The notes beneath the pieces are model-generated. The model was not told where the DNA came from and searched no databases. It was given only the letters and a program-made list of their open reading frames with translations. Positions 1 through 10,241 of a DNA stretch of 64,000 nt are shown piece by piece; position 1 is the first letter of the stretch; each line of letters starts with the position of its first letter. The DNA comes from Oscillospiraceae bacterium (GTDB taxonomy: Bacteria > Bacillota > Clostridia > Oscillospirales > QAMX01), in contig SVLQ01000003.1 in NCBI GenBank assembly GCA_015067825.1, positions 161,944 through 225,943 on the forward strand, written 5' to 3'. A program made the position numbers and the translations under genes.

Positions 1-227
1 AGCAGGTCGTAGATCGCGTCTTCCGAAAGCACACCGCGTTTTAGATCCTTCGGCAAAAGTCCGGCGCGGTCTGCGTCGTAATCGGCAAACCAGTCCTTGC
101 TCCCGTAATACGCCGAAAGTTCTTCAATCTGTGGGTGCAGTTCAAAGAGAGTCTTGATCGCTTCCTCGGCTTTGTTGAGAATTTGCTCCATGTGCGCAAT
201 GCGCGCAATCTGTTCGTCTATGTTCAT
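1..227 (-). CDS. DUF4298 domain-containing protein (C-terminus truncated by window edge)
   Basis: Reverse translation from ATG at 227: MNIDEQIARIAHMEQILNKAEEAIKTLFELHPQIEELSAYYGSKDWFADYDADRAGLLPKDLKRGVLSEDAIYDLL, matching the remembered DUF4298 pattern. Confidence 0.75.
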   Translation of the reverse strand, partial: MNIDEQIARIAHMEQILNKAEEAIKTLFELHPQIEELSAYYGSKDWFADYDADRAGLLPKDLKRGVLSEDAIYDL

Positions 228-247
228 CTGTGCTCCTTCCTGAAAGC

Positions 248-670
248 TTATTCAGCCGACAGAACGCTCGCCAGCCTGCCAAGTCCTTGAAATCCGTTGG
301 GATCGTCGTAATCTTGGGCGAAATTGCGGAGTGCGTCGATCAGCGTGGGAAGATGCTCGTGTATCGCTTCCGGGTGCAGAAGCATTTCGCCGTAGACCGC
401 GTTGCACCAAAGATATTCCGCTTGGCTGGCCGTATCCGTCAAGCAAAGATACGTCGTCATGTAGCTGCGAAACTCTGCCACACCGGCGAGATAATCGCTT
501 TCCTTGCGCCCGGCATCGTATGCCTCAAAATGCTCCAACGCGGCATTCACGCTCGCCTTGCACATAACTTCCAGCTTTGTGCGTTCGTTTTTGCTGTGCT
601 GCCAAAATCCGATGCCTGTCATAAGGAGCAATACGATCAGAATACAGCAGACCCACGTTTGCTTTTTCAT
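248..670 (-). CDS. hypothetical protein with N-terminal membrane anchor/signal
   Basis: 140 aa ORF, hydrophobic N-terminus MKKQTWVCCILIVLLLMTGIGFW. Confidence 0.6.
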   Translation of the reverse strand: MKKQTWVCCILIVLLLMTGIGFWQHSKNERTKLEVMCKASVNAALEHFEAYDAGRKESDYLAGVAEFRSYMTTYLCLTDTASQAEYLWCNAVYGEMLLHPEAIHEHLPTLIDALRNFAQDYDDPNGFQGLGRLASVLSAE

Positions 671-693
671 ACGTCACCTCAATCCAAAAAAGC

Positions 694-1131
694 TTACAAC
701 GTTTTCTTCATATAGCCGGGGACATACTCTTGATATCCGTGTTTGGGATAAAACGCGTAAGATTCAAACCACTGTTCCTTTGGTGCACCTAAGTGGACAT
801 GCGCAACTGTAATCCCGCGCTCTCGCATAGCAGTCTCTGCCGTATGCAGAAGCGCCGTGCCGATTCCGCAGTGCTTACGCGAGGCCTTTACGTACAATCG
901 GTGGAGAATGGCTTCGGTCGTGTTGGGAATTTTGGAATAACCGATACACCCAATCACTCTGTCTGTTTCGCCCACGGCCAGCCAAAATAAGTCGCCGCGA
1001 TCAAAATAGCATTCTTGAATGTGCAGCAGGTCTTCGTTGATTCTTGGTTTTCTCCCGAGCGCATCCTTGGCCTCCAACACCATGAAAATCAAGTCGTCTC
1101 TGTATGCTTCTTCATACGGTATAATTTTCAT
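694..1131 (-). CDS. GNAT family N-acetyltransferase
   Basis: 145 aa; GNAT-like 'LYVKASRKHCGIGTALLHTAE' acetyl-CoA binding region. Confidence 0.85.
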   Translation of the reverse strand: MKIIPYEEAYRDDLIFMVLEAKDALGRKPRINEDLLHIQECYFDRGDLFWLAVGETDRVIGCIGYSKIPNTTEAILHRLYVKASRKHCGIGTALLHTAETAMRERGITVAHVHLGAPKEQWFESYAFYPKHGYQEYVPGYMKKTL

Positions 1132-1141
1132 AGCCTTCCTC

Positions 1142-2188
1142 TCACAGTCTGAATCTTCCGTCGTCCGCTTCCGTCATATCCTTGAGCATGTTTGCAAGCA
1201 GGCGGTTGGCGGCTGCGTAGTCGTTTCTTGCGACAAGCTTTTCCAGCGAATCTTCGTGGTAGACGATCCGCGTAAACCAAAGTGCGTGGTAAAGCGTATA
1301 TGCGATCCATGCTGTGTCTGCTTCCTCGATGCTCAAACTTCTGCGCGAGAGGTATCCCTTCAGCAAAGCGGGGAAGAAGGTCTCGCGCACTTGCGGATCG
1401 GTTCCGGCGGGCAGCTCCATTTCATACGCCGTCAAAAGCCCTTCCATGACCAAATCGGAAATTAAAACCTCGTCGCCGGCGTTGTTGTAGTCAAATACCG
1501 TCAATTGATCTTCGCCGTACACGAGGTTGTTAATCGAGATATCGCCTTGTACAGCGGTTTTCGGCAGCCGATCCCACACCACTCGCAGCATTTTCAATTT
1601 TTGGCTGCGCAGTTCTTTGATCTCGGTAACGACGGTTTGGTCGAGGTGTTCGTTTTCGCAGATCTGGCAAAACTCTTCAAAGGCGTCCACGTCGTTTTCG
1701 TATGCCGCCGAAAAGAGTGTGCCGCAGCCGATTTCGCAGTGATTTGCGAGTGAGAGAAGATGCATCTCGGCCATCATCTCGCCGATCCTGTAAGCGATCT
1801 CGGCGTTGATCTCCGTGATCTCCTCGCCGCACCAGTCCTCAACCGTGACGTTGCATGGGAGAGCGTAACAGCTAATCTCATTGCAGTATCTGCCGTTTGC
1901 CCGGTAGCGCCTTGGCGTACGGATGCCGTTTTGCCGCATACACTCCGAAAATGCGCTCTGTCGCTCGATCTCCTCCCGGTCGGCAAGCAGATCGCCCTCT
2001 TCGTGCAGGATCTTTACGACAACGCGCTTTTCTTCGGCAAGCCAAACGGAGAAGATCAACTTGACTAACTTCTCGTCGTCATCGACGAAACTGATATATT
2101 CTTTTGGTTCACAAAACGCACCGTCAAAGCCGTACATTCTGAGTACGGCCTGAACGGTGCGCTTGGGGAAAATCGTTTCTTTTTCCAT
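1142..2188 (-). CDS. aminoglycoside phosphotransferase/choline kinase-like family protein
   Basis: 348 aa; 'VQGDISINNLVYGEDQLTVFDYNNAGD' matches the APH catalytic HGDxxxxN...DxD-type region. Confidence 0.8.
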   Translation of the reverse strand: MEKETIFPKRTVQAVLRMYGFDGAFCEPKEYISFVDDDEKLVKLIFSVWLAEEKRVVVKILHEEGDLLADREEIERQSAFSECMRQNGIRTPRRYRANGRYCNEISCYALPCNVTVEDWCGEEITEINAEIAYRIGEMMAEMHLLSLANHCEIGCGTLFSAAYENDVDAFEEFCQICENEHLDQTVVTEIKELRSQKLKMLRVVWDRLPKTAVQGDISINNLVYGEDQLTVFDYNNAGDEVLISDLVMEGLLTAYEMELPAGTDPQVRETFFPALLKGYLSRRSLSIEEADTAWIAYTLYHALWFTRIVYHEDSLEKLVARNDYAAANRLLANMLKDMTEADDGRFRL

Positions 2189-2211
2189 GTGTTTTCACCG
2201 CAATAGGGGAC

Positions 2212-2538
2212 TTACGACATCCGGATTTCTGTGTGGAAAAATTGCTCCTGGAAGGCAACCTTGCGCATAATTTCGTCTTTTGTAAACGATGCGCCATCCG
2301 GTGCGACAACCCATTTTTCTTCAATATCGTCAAATCTGTGAATGATCGCAACGACTCTGCCGGTAAATTCCGCAACAGGCTCGCCGACACCGAGCACGTA
2401 TGCGTCTTGCTCTTCGCCGTCGGCCGCGAATACTCCGGGGATATATCCGTAGTTGACCGGGTAGAGAAGATCCTTGTACTTGGGATGGTAAGTTCCTAAC
2501 GGCCGGTCGATCGTAACCTGAACAATTTTGCCGATCAT
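2212..2538 (-). CDS. inorganic pyrophosphatase family protein
   Basis: 108 aa; 'VTIDRPLGTYHPKYKDLLYPVNYGYIPG...EEQDAYVLGV' is PPase-like. Confidence 0.8.
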   Translation of the reverse strand: MIGKIVQVTIDRPLGTYHPKYKDLLYPVNYGYIPGVFAADGEEQDAYVLGVGEPVAEFTGRVVAIIHRFDDIEEKWVVAPDGASFTKDEIMRKVAFQEQFFHTEIRMS

Positions 2539-2572
2539 CTTTTGTCACCTCGATCAAACAACGGAAATACCA

Positions 2573-4696
2573 CTATTTCAGGAGTATGAATTTTCCTTCA
2601 CCCGATGCAATTTCCAATGCGACAGATGTCGTCGTGCCGTCGGTAGGCGCCGCGATCGGCACAATGTCACCGGTGTGGCAGTTTGCAAGGCAGGCGGTTG
2701 CGTATTCACCGTAGAATGCAATATCTCCGCAGAACGTTTCCTTCCCCATGTTGGCGATGAAGATGATCTTTTCGCCGCGTTCCGTCACCCTGACGTGCGA
2801 GAGGATCATGGGATTATTATCTTTGGTGATCACCGAACGGCTCTTGGCAGGGAAATGTGCATCAAGGAGCGCGCCGAACGCTTCGATCTCTTCGGCGAGA
2901 TAAACGTTTTCTTCCGCGTTATACATCTGGCGTAGCATGGCGGTGTATTCGGTTGCAGCACCGGATTCGCGCGAAATCTGCGGAAGCTCCTTGCAGCAAA
3001 AGATCGCAATGCCGCTCTTGGCGATGGCAATCAGCTTCTGCACTGCCGCATCTTCCAATACTCTTGCGCAAGGCAGAATCACGGCCTCGTATTCGCGGTC
3101 GCGGTAAGTGAGCTTGCCGTTTTTGATTTCAGCATGAACCAGGATATCCACATCGATATAGTCGAAGTCGACCTGCCTGTGCAGCAGCTCCCAGGATGCT
3201 TTTTCAAACGAGGACTGAACAGACATCATCCGCTCGGAATCATCCACAGCTCTTTTATCGGTCGACGGCTGGTAGGAATCCCACATGGCCGCTTCGGGAT
3301 AGAGAATCGCCGCCTTGCTGTCGCGTTTTCCTTGGCGGAGAAGGTAACCGGCGCGCGCGGTATAGCGGTTGAGGCAGCGCTTTTCTTCGTCCGTAATATT
3401 CTGCCAGGTATAGTAACTGGTGAAGTTATTGATGCCCATGGCGTGGTGCCAGTTGACCGACTGATAGTAATAGTCGATTGGGGCGATCTCGCCGCGCATC
3501 CTGACGCAATGGTCGGAAAACTCGGTAAAGGTTTCATGTTCACCGTTGATATCGGCAAACGATGCGATAAATCTGGCAATGGGGATTTGGTGTTCGCCCA
3601 TCAAGTATTCCGGGACGGTTTCCAACTGGTCAATTCCGGGCCAGTCCATGTGCTTCATGCTGCGATAGAAGGAACCGTAATTAAATACGTGCGCCTGCAG
3701 CCGCTCTTCTTCCAACATATGCCCCGAAGACTTGAGGTTGTTTTGGTGACACCAGTCTTGAATGGTGGCGAAGAAACCGTTGGCCACCGTGTCGGCGATG
3801 TATTCCCAAAAATCACAGCGGCGCTTCGTCTGATCGTTTCCCATTCTGAGAACGACCGCAACGCAGGCGAGAGAAAAATCATATCCGTACCGCGCTTGGA
3901 ATTCATCGGGATATTTTTCGTGCCAGGGGAGAATTGGGAACACGCCGTGGCGGATGTTCCAGGAAATCAAAGAAGGCTCATCGGTAAAAGTTGCAAGAAC
4001 GCTCTTGCCGAATTCGTCGCCGAGAACCTTGCGATAGTGCTCGTGCGTGGATTCGATAAAGGCTTTGGTCGCATCCATATCGGAGAGGCTGATATAGTTG
4101 CGCGGTTCGCTGAAGCTTTCTGTCGCGTGTGTTCCGTCGAAGAGTCTGCGCTTGCTCATCATAAAAAGATGGTAAGAGCCTTTGGGAACAGGGACGTAGA
4201 GGACGTTATTCTCGTTGAGATATTCGGTAACGTCGATGGCATCACCACCGTCGGTTGGCAGAAGAAGCGCTTTCCAAAGCTGATCGCCGGGGACATCGGC
4301 GCGGTACACGCTCGGACCGTAAATAACGCGCCAATAATCATAGCAGTAAAGTCCTTTGGCGATGTATTCCGGGTGCTGCTCGGTCACGTAACCGCCGCCG
4401 GTACCGGAGGGATATCCTTTTTCGTCATAGATCCATGTGTGCATGCCGCGCTTGGCAAAACTGCGAAATCCGTCTGCTGTTTTCTGCCAAGCATCTTCGT
4501 CGTCGGGAAATCCTTTTGCAGTGCCGTCGGTCGGTGATGGCACGGTATAGGCAACATTGCCGACGACACCGGCAAAACCGCTGCGGTCATAGTAGTCAGC
4601 GTCAGCATGGGCAATGTAGTCGTGAATGATCTGGTAGATCGCGTAACGGCGATCCGGATTTTTGAAGTGCTCCTCAAAATGCTCAAAACCGTTCAT
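2573..4696 (-). CDS. putative glycoside hydrolase (GH106-like/uncharacterised TIM-barrel family)
   Basis: Large ORF; 'MHTWIYDEKGYPSGTGGGYVTEQHPEYIAKGLYCY', 'ATFTDEPSL'; internal ATG at 4696 has the better RBS (ggaagg). Confidence 0.6.
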   Translation of the reverse strand: MNGFEHFEEHFKNPDRRYAIYQIIHDYIAHADADYYDRSGFAGVVGNVAYTVPSPTDGTAKGFPDDEDAWQKTADGFRSFAKRGMHTWIYDEKGYPSGTGGGYVTEQHPEYIAKGLYCYDYWRVIYGPSVYRADVPGDQLWKALLLPTDGGDAIDVTEYLNENNVLYVPVPKGSYHLFMMSKRRLFDGTHATESFSEPRNYISLSDMDATKAFIESTHEHYRKVLGDEFGKSVLATFTDEPSLISWNIRHGVFPILPWHEKYPDEFQARYGYDFSLACVAVVLRMGNDQTKRRCDFWEYIADTVANGFFATIQDWCHQNNLKSSGHMLEEERLQAHVFNYGSFYRSMKHMDWPGIDQLETVPEYLMGEHQIPIARFIASFADINGEHETFTEFSDHCVRMRGEIAPIDYYYQSVNWHHAMGINNFTSYYTWQNITDEEKRCLNRYTARAGYLLRQGKRDSKAAILYPEAAMWDSYQPSTDKRAVDDSERMMSVQSSFEKASWELLHRQVDFDYIDVDILVHAEIKNGKLTYRDREYEAVILPCARVLEDAAVQKLIAIAKSGIAIFCCKELPQISRESGAATEYTAMLRQMYNAEENVYLAEEIEAFGALLDAHFPAKSRSVITKDNNPMILSHVRVTERGEKIIFIANMGKETFCGDIAFYGEYATACLANCHTGDIVPIAAPTDGTTTSVALEIASGEGKFILLK

Positions 4697-4848
4697 AAAC
4701 ATTACCTTCCTCATAAAAAATATTTATGGATTCGTCTGAATACAAGGCACGGTTGTTTGGAGCGGGGGCTATACGCCGGATTGGTATGATGCTTTGCAAT
4801 ATATAGGCATTAAAACGGGCAGGCAATAACAAGTGCCGAAAATTTCTG

Positions 4849-6897
4849 TTATGATCGGTGTGGGAAGTCTGTATTTCGCATCAGCAAATACGCACGAAGC
4901 CCGCGAAGTGGCAATCGAAGAATTCCACGCTCTGCCGTAAACGCTTCGTTTGTAATTTGATCAATATAAACACCGTCCAGCGGAACAAAGAGGACTGCAT
5001 CCGTGTCGGAGGCGTTATACACACAGACTGCATCCGCATTTACATATGTGTAAACAGAAGGGTTGGTACTGTATACAAAAATGCCTTTCTTTCGCACGAG
5101 ATCGCGCAAAAGCTGCGACGGCATAAATGGCACCGCTGCATAGATCGAGCTTCCGTCCCTTGTCGCAGCAACGGCCGCAGCGCCATCCTCAAAATATGCA
5201 AGGACAATGGCATTCTGATCCTCGATCGAAAAATAGGGTGCTGCCACCTTGTTTTCGATCACCGTGCCGCTATAGACAAGTCCACCATGGCTTTTATCAC
5301 GTTCCGCAACCTTCATGCCAACCGCTTCGGAGATTTGTCTGACACAGTTTTTTCTGTCGTGTGCATAATCCGGAGCGTACATCCAAAGAACGGCAGCACC
5401 GTCATTTTGCAGTTTTCGGATTTTTTTCATACGCGCCTCGGGAATCTCGTAAGCATTCAGCAATATGATCAAGCGATACTTACCGGAACTACAGGTATCC
5501 AGATCTGCGATTGAATAAAGATCGTACGGAGCACCCATCTCCGTAAAGCTTCTCCGCATATCTGACAGACAGACTGTGGCAATTCCGGAGGATTTGCGCA
5601 CATGGTACATGGATTCGCCCTCGGCATATACTGCTATCTGCGCGATACTTTGCTTTTCTTTTCCGGAAAGTGTCTGATGCAGCGAAATCATCTTTTCTAT
5701 CGCGCCCATCATTTCGTCCGAACGGAACCACCCGTCAAACATGTCGAACCACCACATTGCCGCTCCATTGGCATAGCACAGAATATAATCCCGCCACATT
5801 AAATTAAGCGATTCGGCGGCATCCCTGCACTTACTATCGGCACCGGGAATTTTCTTGAGTGCGGCGTTTCCGTTGGCGTCCACACAAGGCTCGGCAACCA
5901 TGGTCGGGGCGATGTGTGTGATGTGGTCAAACTCCAGAAAATAGAGTTTATTATGCGCATCCAGCGTCTTTTGTGTCACCATAAAGGCACTGGGATCATC
6001 GAGTTTGCGATAGCCGTAAGCGGAGGGACTGGAGATCATGTCAATATCGGGCGACAAAAAGACCCTTTCGTAGCCAAGATGCCCGTCGTTGAACAGGCGT
6101 TCTCCGCCAAGCTCGAACAAATAACCGTAGTATAGTCCAAGCAGCTTTTTGTGATGAAGCACGCTTTGCGCCTCTGACGCAAAATACAGAACGAGGTCCG
6201 CAATGCTTTCGGCATGGAATCTGCGTGCGTGAAAGACGTTTTCTTCCTCGTTTTCCAGGAAAACGCCTCCGGCCCGCGTCAGCTCTTGGATCGTTGGCAG
6301 TGCCGCTGTCGCTGTACCGAGATACTTTTTGTATCCTTCCTCCTTGATGGGATGCGAAGCCTCATGATCTCGATTGGAAAACCACTCGGTCGTGGTACCG
6401 CCCAGCATAAAATAGCCGTAGATGCGCTCACCGTATTTTTCTTCACAATGGCAAATTGCCGCCTTTAAGTAATTTGCAGCCGCCTGTTTCCATGCCGCAT
6501 CAGTTGCGATCTGCGAAAGATGCGTAAAGGAATTGGGCACTTCGGGGTGTACCGCCAGATACCACGGACGGGTGTCGAGCTGGAACATCGGTGCAAAATA
6601 ACCGTCGGGCGCGTTTTCGATAAACATATCCATCTGGCGATCAATGGCGGAAAAATCGTATGAGTTTTCCCCGATCCAGGACTCTCCGAATTTGGAATAC
6701 GGCACCCCCAAAGCGGATATGATGCCGCTGGAAAGCACACTGAACAGGCGTACGCCTGCCTTGTAGAATTCGGATATATTCTGAGGATTTGGGCGGAAGG
6801 ATTTGAAAGACAGCGGCGCATACAGTGTGCCGTTGATATCTACCTTCAACATTCCGTGGTCTCGCGTGATGGAAACTGTCATCGTTGTGTTCTCCAA
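4849..6897 (-). CDS. putative glycoside hydrolase (GH42-like TIM-barrel protein)
   Basis: 682 aa; 'YFAPMFQLDTRPWYLAVHPEVPNS...YGYFMLGGTTTEWFS', followed by a glutamine-amidotransferase-like region. Confidence 0.55.
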   Translation of the reverse strand: MENTTMTVSITRDHGMLKVDINGTLYAPLSFKSFRPNPQNISEFYKAGVRLFSVLSSGIISALGVPYSKFGESWIGENSYDFSAIDRQMDMFIENAPDGYFAPMFQLDTRPWYLAVHPEVPNSFTHLSQIATDAAWKQAAANYLKAAICHCEEKYGERIYGYFMLGGTTTEWFSNRDHEASHPIKEEGYKKYLGTATAALPTIQELTRAGGVFLENEEENVFHARRFHAESIADLVLYFASEAQSVLHHKKLLGLYYGYLFELGGERLFNDGHLGYERVFLSPDIDMISSPSAYGYRKLDDPSAFMVTQKTLDAHNKLYFLEFDHITHIAPTMVAEPCVDANGNAALKKIPGADSKCRDAAESLNLMWRDYILCYANGAAMWWFDMFDGWFRSDEMMGAIEKMISLHQTLSGKEKQSIAQIAVYAEGESMYHVRKSSGIATVCLSDMRRSFTEMGAPYDLYSIADLDTCSSGKYRLIILLNAYEIPEARMKKIRKLQNDGAAVLWMYAPDYAHDRKNCVRQISEAVGMKVAERDKSHGGLVYSGTVIENKVAAPYFSIEDQNAIVLAYFEDGAAAVAATRDGSSIYAAVPFMPSQLLRDLVRKKGIFVYSTNPSVYTYVNADAVCVYNASDTDAVLFVPLDGVYIDQITNEAFTAERGILRLPLRGLRAYLLMRNTDFPHRS

Positions 6898-6940
6898 CTC
6901 AGTTGAATATCGTATATTAACAATACTTGTTGGAACGCTG

Positions 6941-8305
6941 TCATTTTCTCGTCAGCCAGGTGACGGTTTCTACGTTGGCCGTGCGCGGGAAGAGATCAAA
7001 CCCGGCCGCCTTTTTCACCGTGAACCCGCTTTCGCCCAATCGGCGCACGTCGCGCGCGAGAGTCGCGGGATCGCAGGAGACGTAGACGAGGTTTTGAATA
7101 TCGAGCGCGGCGAGATACCCCGTAACCTCTTCGGCCAGGCCTTTGCGCGGCGGGTCGACGACGACCAGATCCGGCGCAAAACCACGTTCGCGGCAGATCG
7201 CGGCGGTATCTTTGGCATCGGCGCAGACAAACTGTGCATTCGTGATCCCGTTGCGTGCGGCGTTTGCCTCGGCATCGCGCACCGCATCGGCGACACATTC
7301 GATCCCAAGGACCGCATCTGCCTTGCGCGCGAGCGCCAGCGTGATGCTGCCCGCACCGCAGAAGAGATCCAAAACCTTTAGTCCCTCCAGACTGCCGCAT
7401 TCGGCAGCGTAGGCGAGGATCTGGGCGTAGAGCTTTTCGCACTGTGCATGGTTGACCTGATAAAAGGTGTGCGGCGAGAGCGAGAGCTCGTTACCGGCGA
7501 GCGTATCCACGATCGTCGGCTCGCCCCACAGACAAAACACCTTGTCGCCGATGAGCTTGTTCGTGGCCTCCGGCTGGTGCGAGAGCATCACGGAAGTGAG
7601 CTCCGGCGCGGCGGCTTTCAGGTAGGAAACAAGCGCTTCGCTTTCGCGGATGCGGCGCTTGGCTGCGTTGATGCAGACCATGATCTGTCCGCTGACTTCG
7701 CCGCGGCGCACGAAAACGCTGCGGACAACGCCTTTTTTCGTCTCTTCGTTGTAGGCTTCGATGCCGAAATCGTTCAAGAATTTGCAAACGGCCGCGGCAA
7801 TCGCGCTGAATACCGGCGGATGGATGCGGCAGAGATCAAACGAAATGAGCTTGTGCGAGTTGGCGCGGTAGAACCCGCAGACCGCCTTGCCGGATGCGTC
7901 AGGGGCGACCGGGAAAACGGCTTTGTTGCGGTAACCGTCAACCGTTTCAGCGGGGAAGTAATCAATCGCATCGATCGCGCAGCCGCCGAGCTTCTGGAGT
8001 GTGGAGAGGATGCGTTCGCGCTTGAGCGCCGATTCGGCCTCGTAGGAGATGTGGCGGTAGTTGCAGCCGCCGCAGGCGGGAAACGCCGGACAATCGTTTT
8101 CGATGCGGTCGGCCGACGGCGTGATCAGTCGTTCGACTTTGCCGATCGCACGGTTGGAGAGCAGCTTGACCACACGGATCTCGGCGACGTCGCCGATGGC
8201 CGTACCGGGGATAAAAACAGCCATACCGTCGTCCGCACGGGCAACACCGTAGCCATCATACGTAGCGCCGGTGACAGAGAGCGTTAAAATGTCATTTTTT
8301 TTCAT
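6941..8305 (-). CDS. rlmD: 23S rRNA (uracil-5-)-methyltransferase RumA/RlmD family
   Basis: 454 aa; TRAM-like N-terminus, CxxC cluster 'CPAFPACGGCNYRHISYE', 'VLDLFCGAGSITLALA', 'VDPPRKGL', 'YVSCDPATLARD'. Confidence 0.9.
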   Translation of the reverse strand: MKKNDILTLSVTGATYDGYGVARADDGMAVFIPGTAIGDVAEIRVVKLLSNRAIGKVERLITPSADRIENDCPAFPACGGCNYRHISYEAESALKRERILSTLQKLGGCAIDAIDYFPAETVDGYRNKAVFPVAPDASGKAVCGFYRANSHKLISFDLCRIHPPVFSAIAAAVCKFLNDFGIEAYNEETKKGVVRSVFVRRGEVSGQIMVCINAAKRRIRESEALVSYLKAAAPELTSVMLSHQPEATNKLIGDKVFCLWGEPTIVDTLAGNELSLSPHTFYQVNHAQCEKLYAQILAYAAECGSLEGLKVLDLFCGAGSITLALARKADAVLGIECVADAVRDAEANAARNGITNAQFVCADAKDTAAICRERGFAPDLVVVDPPRKGLAEEVTGYLAALDIQNLVYVSCDPATLARDVRRLGESGFTVKKAAGFDLFPRTANVETVTWLTRK

Positions 8306-8311
8306 AGCAAA

Positions 8312-9373
8312 TCATCCCATGTACAGCGGATTGATCTTTAAATCGTCGCTGTATTCGTCATACGGAAGCACAAATTCCACGATGCCCTTGTCGTATCCGG
8401 CGATCTGGAAGGGGTCAAAGAAAATAACGACGCCGTTTTCGCCGAGATACCAGTGGTCGGAGAGATCAAAAAACTTGGCGAGATTCTGATAATCGGCGTA
8501 GAACGCATCGGGCGCAGCGGCAATCTTGGCAAAGACCGCTTTGTAGATCGTTTGCGTATATGTCGAAGCGCCGCCGGAGAAGACGTCGGAGAGTGTCATG
8601 ACGGAATTGTCGATCGGAGAGAACATGCACGCGCTGCGGGCATACGCTTCGCGGGTCTCGCCGGTATGCTCGGTTTTGGTGAAGACGACCGAAACCGCCA
8701 TCGCCGACGAAACGGCGACTTCGTAGTCAACAGAGAAGGTAAACGGCAGCATGCTGTCGCCGGCTTTGTGCGCCTGCTGGGCAAAGGGGAGCAGAACATC
8801 CTTGGCGTAGGCCTCAAACTCAGCCGCAGCGGCTGCGACGGCGGCGTTGAGCGCGGACGGCGAAGTGCTGTTGTTGGAAGAGAAGGTCGGATAGTTGATG
8901 GAATAGCGCAGGATGACAGTGCCTTCGACCTCTTCCGCGCCGGAAATCGTCTGGCTTGCATCTTCCGTGAAAATGGTCATCGTCGGTTCGGTGGTGGCTT
9001 CCGGAGTGGATTCCGTCGGTGGTTCGGTGGTGTCGGGCGTGGTGACCGGCGTCGTTTCGCTGGTTTCGGTGTCGGAACCGTCCGGCGTGGTGGCGGGTGT
9101 CGTCGGGTCGGTGGTCACGAGCGAGATGGTTGCACCGGTTGTTGCGGGCGTGGTGGTGGCCGACGTATCCGGAGCAGAGGTACCCGATGCGACACCGATG
9201 GTGACCGGGGGCAGGGTGGCGGTGGGATCGTAGTCGATGCGAGAAGCGGTCGTAGTGGCCGGGGTCTGCGTGGTGGTTTCAGCCGGTTCGCCGCTGCCAC
9301 AGGCGGTCGCGACGGATAAGAACATGGACAGAATCAGTATCAGAGAAAGCATACGGAAAGCAGGGTGTTTCAT
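8312..9373 (-). CDS. lipoprotein with Thr-rich linker and C-terminal DUF3298/RsiV-like domain
   Basis: Start set to MKHPAFRMLSL (9373); lipobox-like 'LSVATACGSG'; long T/P/A-rich stretch; C-terminus 'FFDPFQIAGYDKGIVEFVLPYDEY'. Confidence 0.75.
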   Translation of the reverse strand: MKHPAFRMLSLILILSMFLSVATACGSGEPAETTTQTPATTTASRIDYDPTATLPPVTIGVASGTSAPDTSATTTPATTGATISLVTTDPTTPATTPDGSDTETSETTPVTTPDTTEPPTESTPEATTEPTMTIFTEDASQTISGAEEVEGTVILRYSINYPTFSSNNSTSPSALNAAVAAAAAEFEAYAKDVLLPFAQQAHKAGDSMLPFTFSVDYEVAVSSAMAVSVVFTKTEHTGETREAYARSACMFSPIDNSVMTLSDVFSGGASTYTQTIYKAVFAKIAAAPDAFYADYQNLAKFFDLSDHWYLGENGVVIFFDPFQIAGYDKGIVEFVLPYDEYSDDLKINPLYMG

Positions 9374-9521
9374 ATCGTTCAGTTCCGCAAATGCGGATCC
9401 TTTCGTCAAAAAATAAAGTATAGGGCAGATGAAAAAAATCATATCAAGTATATTATAGCACAATCCGACAAAAAAGGAAAGATGCCGCACAATTTATTTA
9501 CAACCAAATCGGTGGCAGTTA

Positions 9522-9550
9522 TTGACAAAAACATGGGAAAATTATATAAT
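9522..9550 (+). promoter_or_regulatory. sigma-A type promoter upstream of HAD gene
   Basis: ttgaca (9522-9527) - 17 nt - tataat (9545-9550). Confidence 0.75.
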
Positions 9551-9584
9551 TATTGTCTGGATAGAATGAAAGTGAGGGAAACGG

Positions 9585-10226
9585 ATGACGCGTATACTCT
9601 GGGACTGGAACGGCACACTGCTCGACGACACCGAAATCAGCCGTGGTGTCTTGAACGGTATGCTGTCGCGCCGCGGACTTCCGACGGTTTCGTTGGAGCG
9701 TTACCGCGAGATCTTTACCTTCCCGATCATCGATTATTACCGCAAAGCCGGTTTCGATTTTTCAGTCGAGCCCTACGAGGTGTTGGCGGCGGATTATATC
9801 GAACAGTATCCGATCGCCGCGCGCAACGCAGGCCTTGCCGAGGGTGCGGCCGAGCTTTTAGCGGAGATCCGTGCCGCCGGTTTTTCCCAGACGATCATTT
9901 CCGCAGCCGAATCCGATTCGCTGCGTGCGCAGGTGGCGTCGCTGGGAGTTGATTGCTATTTTGATGCGATCTGCGGGGCGGATAACGGCCTTGGCGGCGG
10001 CAAAGAAGCGGTTGCGGCGCGGTGGCTGGCGGAGAACTCTACTGAAAACGAACGCCGTTTCTATATCGGCGATACGCTCCACGACTTCGAGACCGCCCGT
10101 ATTCTCGGCTGCACGCCGATCCTCGTCACCTCGGGACATCAGGACCGCGCCCGGCTGGAAACGAGCAGGGCGATCATTGTCGATTCGTTTGCCGAACTTC
10201 GTCCGATCATTTTCGCAGCGAACTGA
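9585..10226 (+). CDS. HAD family hydrolase (phosphoglycolate phosphatase-like)
   Basis: 213 aa; 'MTRILWDWNGTLLDDTEISR', 'FYIGDTLHDFETARILGC'. Confidence 0.88.
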   Translation: MTRILWDWNGTLLDDTEISRGVLNGMLSRRGLPTVSLERYREIFTFPIIDYYRKAGFDFSVEPYEVLAADYIEQYPIAARNAGLAEGAAELLAEIRAAGFSQTIISAAESDSLRAQVASLGVDCYFDAICGADNGLGGGKEAVAARWLAENSTENERRFYIGDTLHDFETARILGCTPILVTSGHQDRARLETSRAIIVDSFAELRPIIFAAN

Positions 10227-10241
10227 AATAAGGAGAATCTC

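Noticed and set aside
3134-4537. 467-aa plus-strand ORF opposite the first glycoside hydrolase
   Set aside because: Antisense shadow with no recognisable domain; the minus-strand gene has coherent protein features and an RBS.
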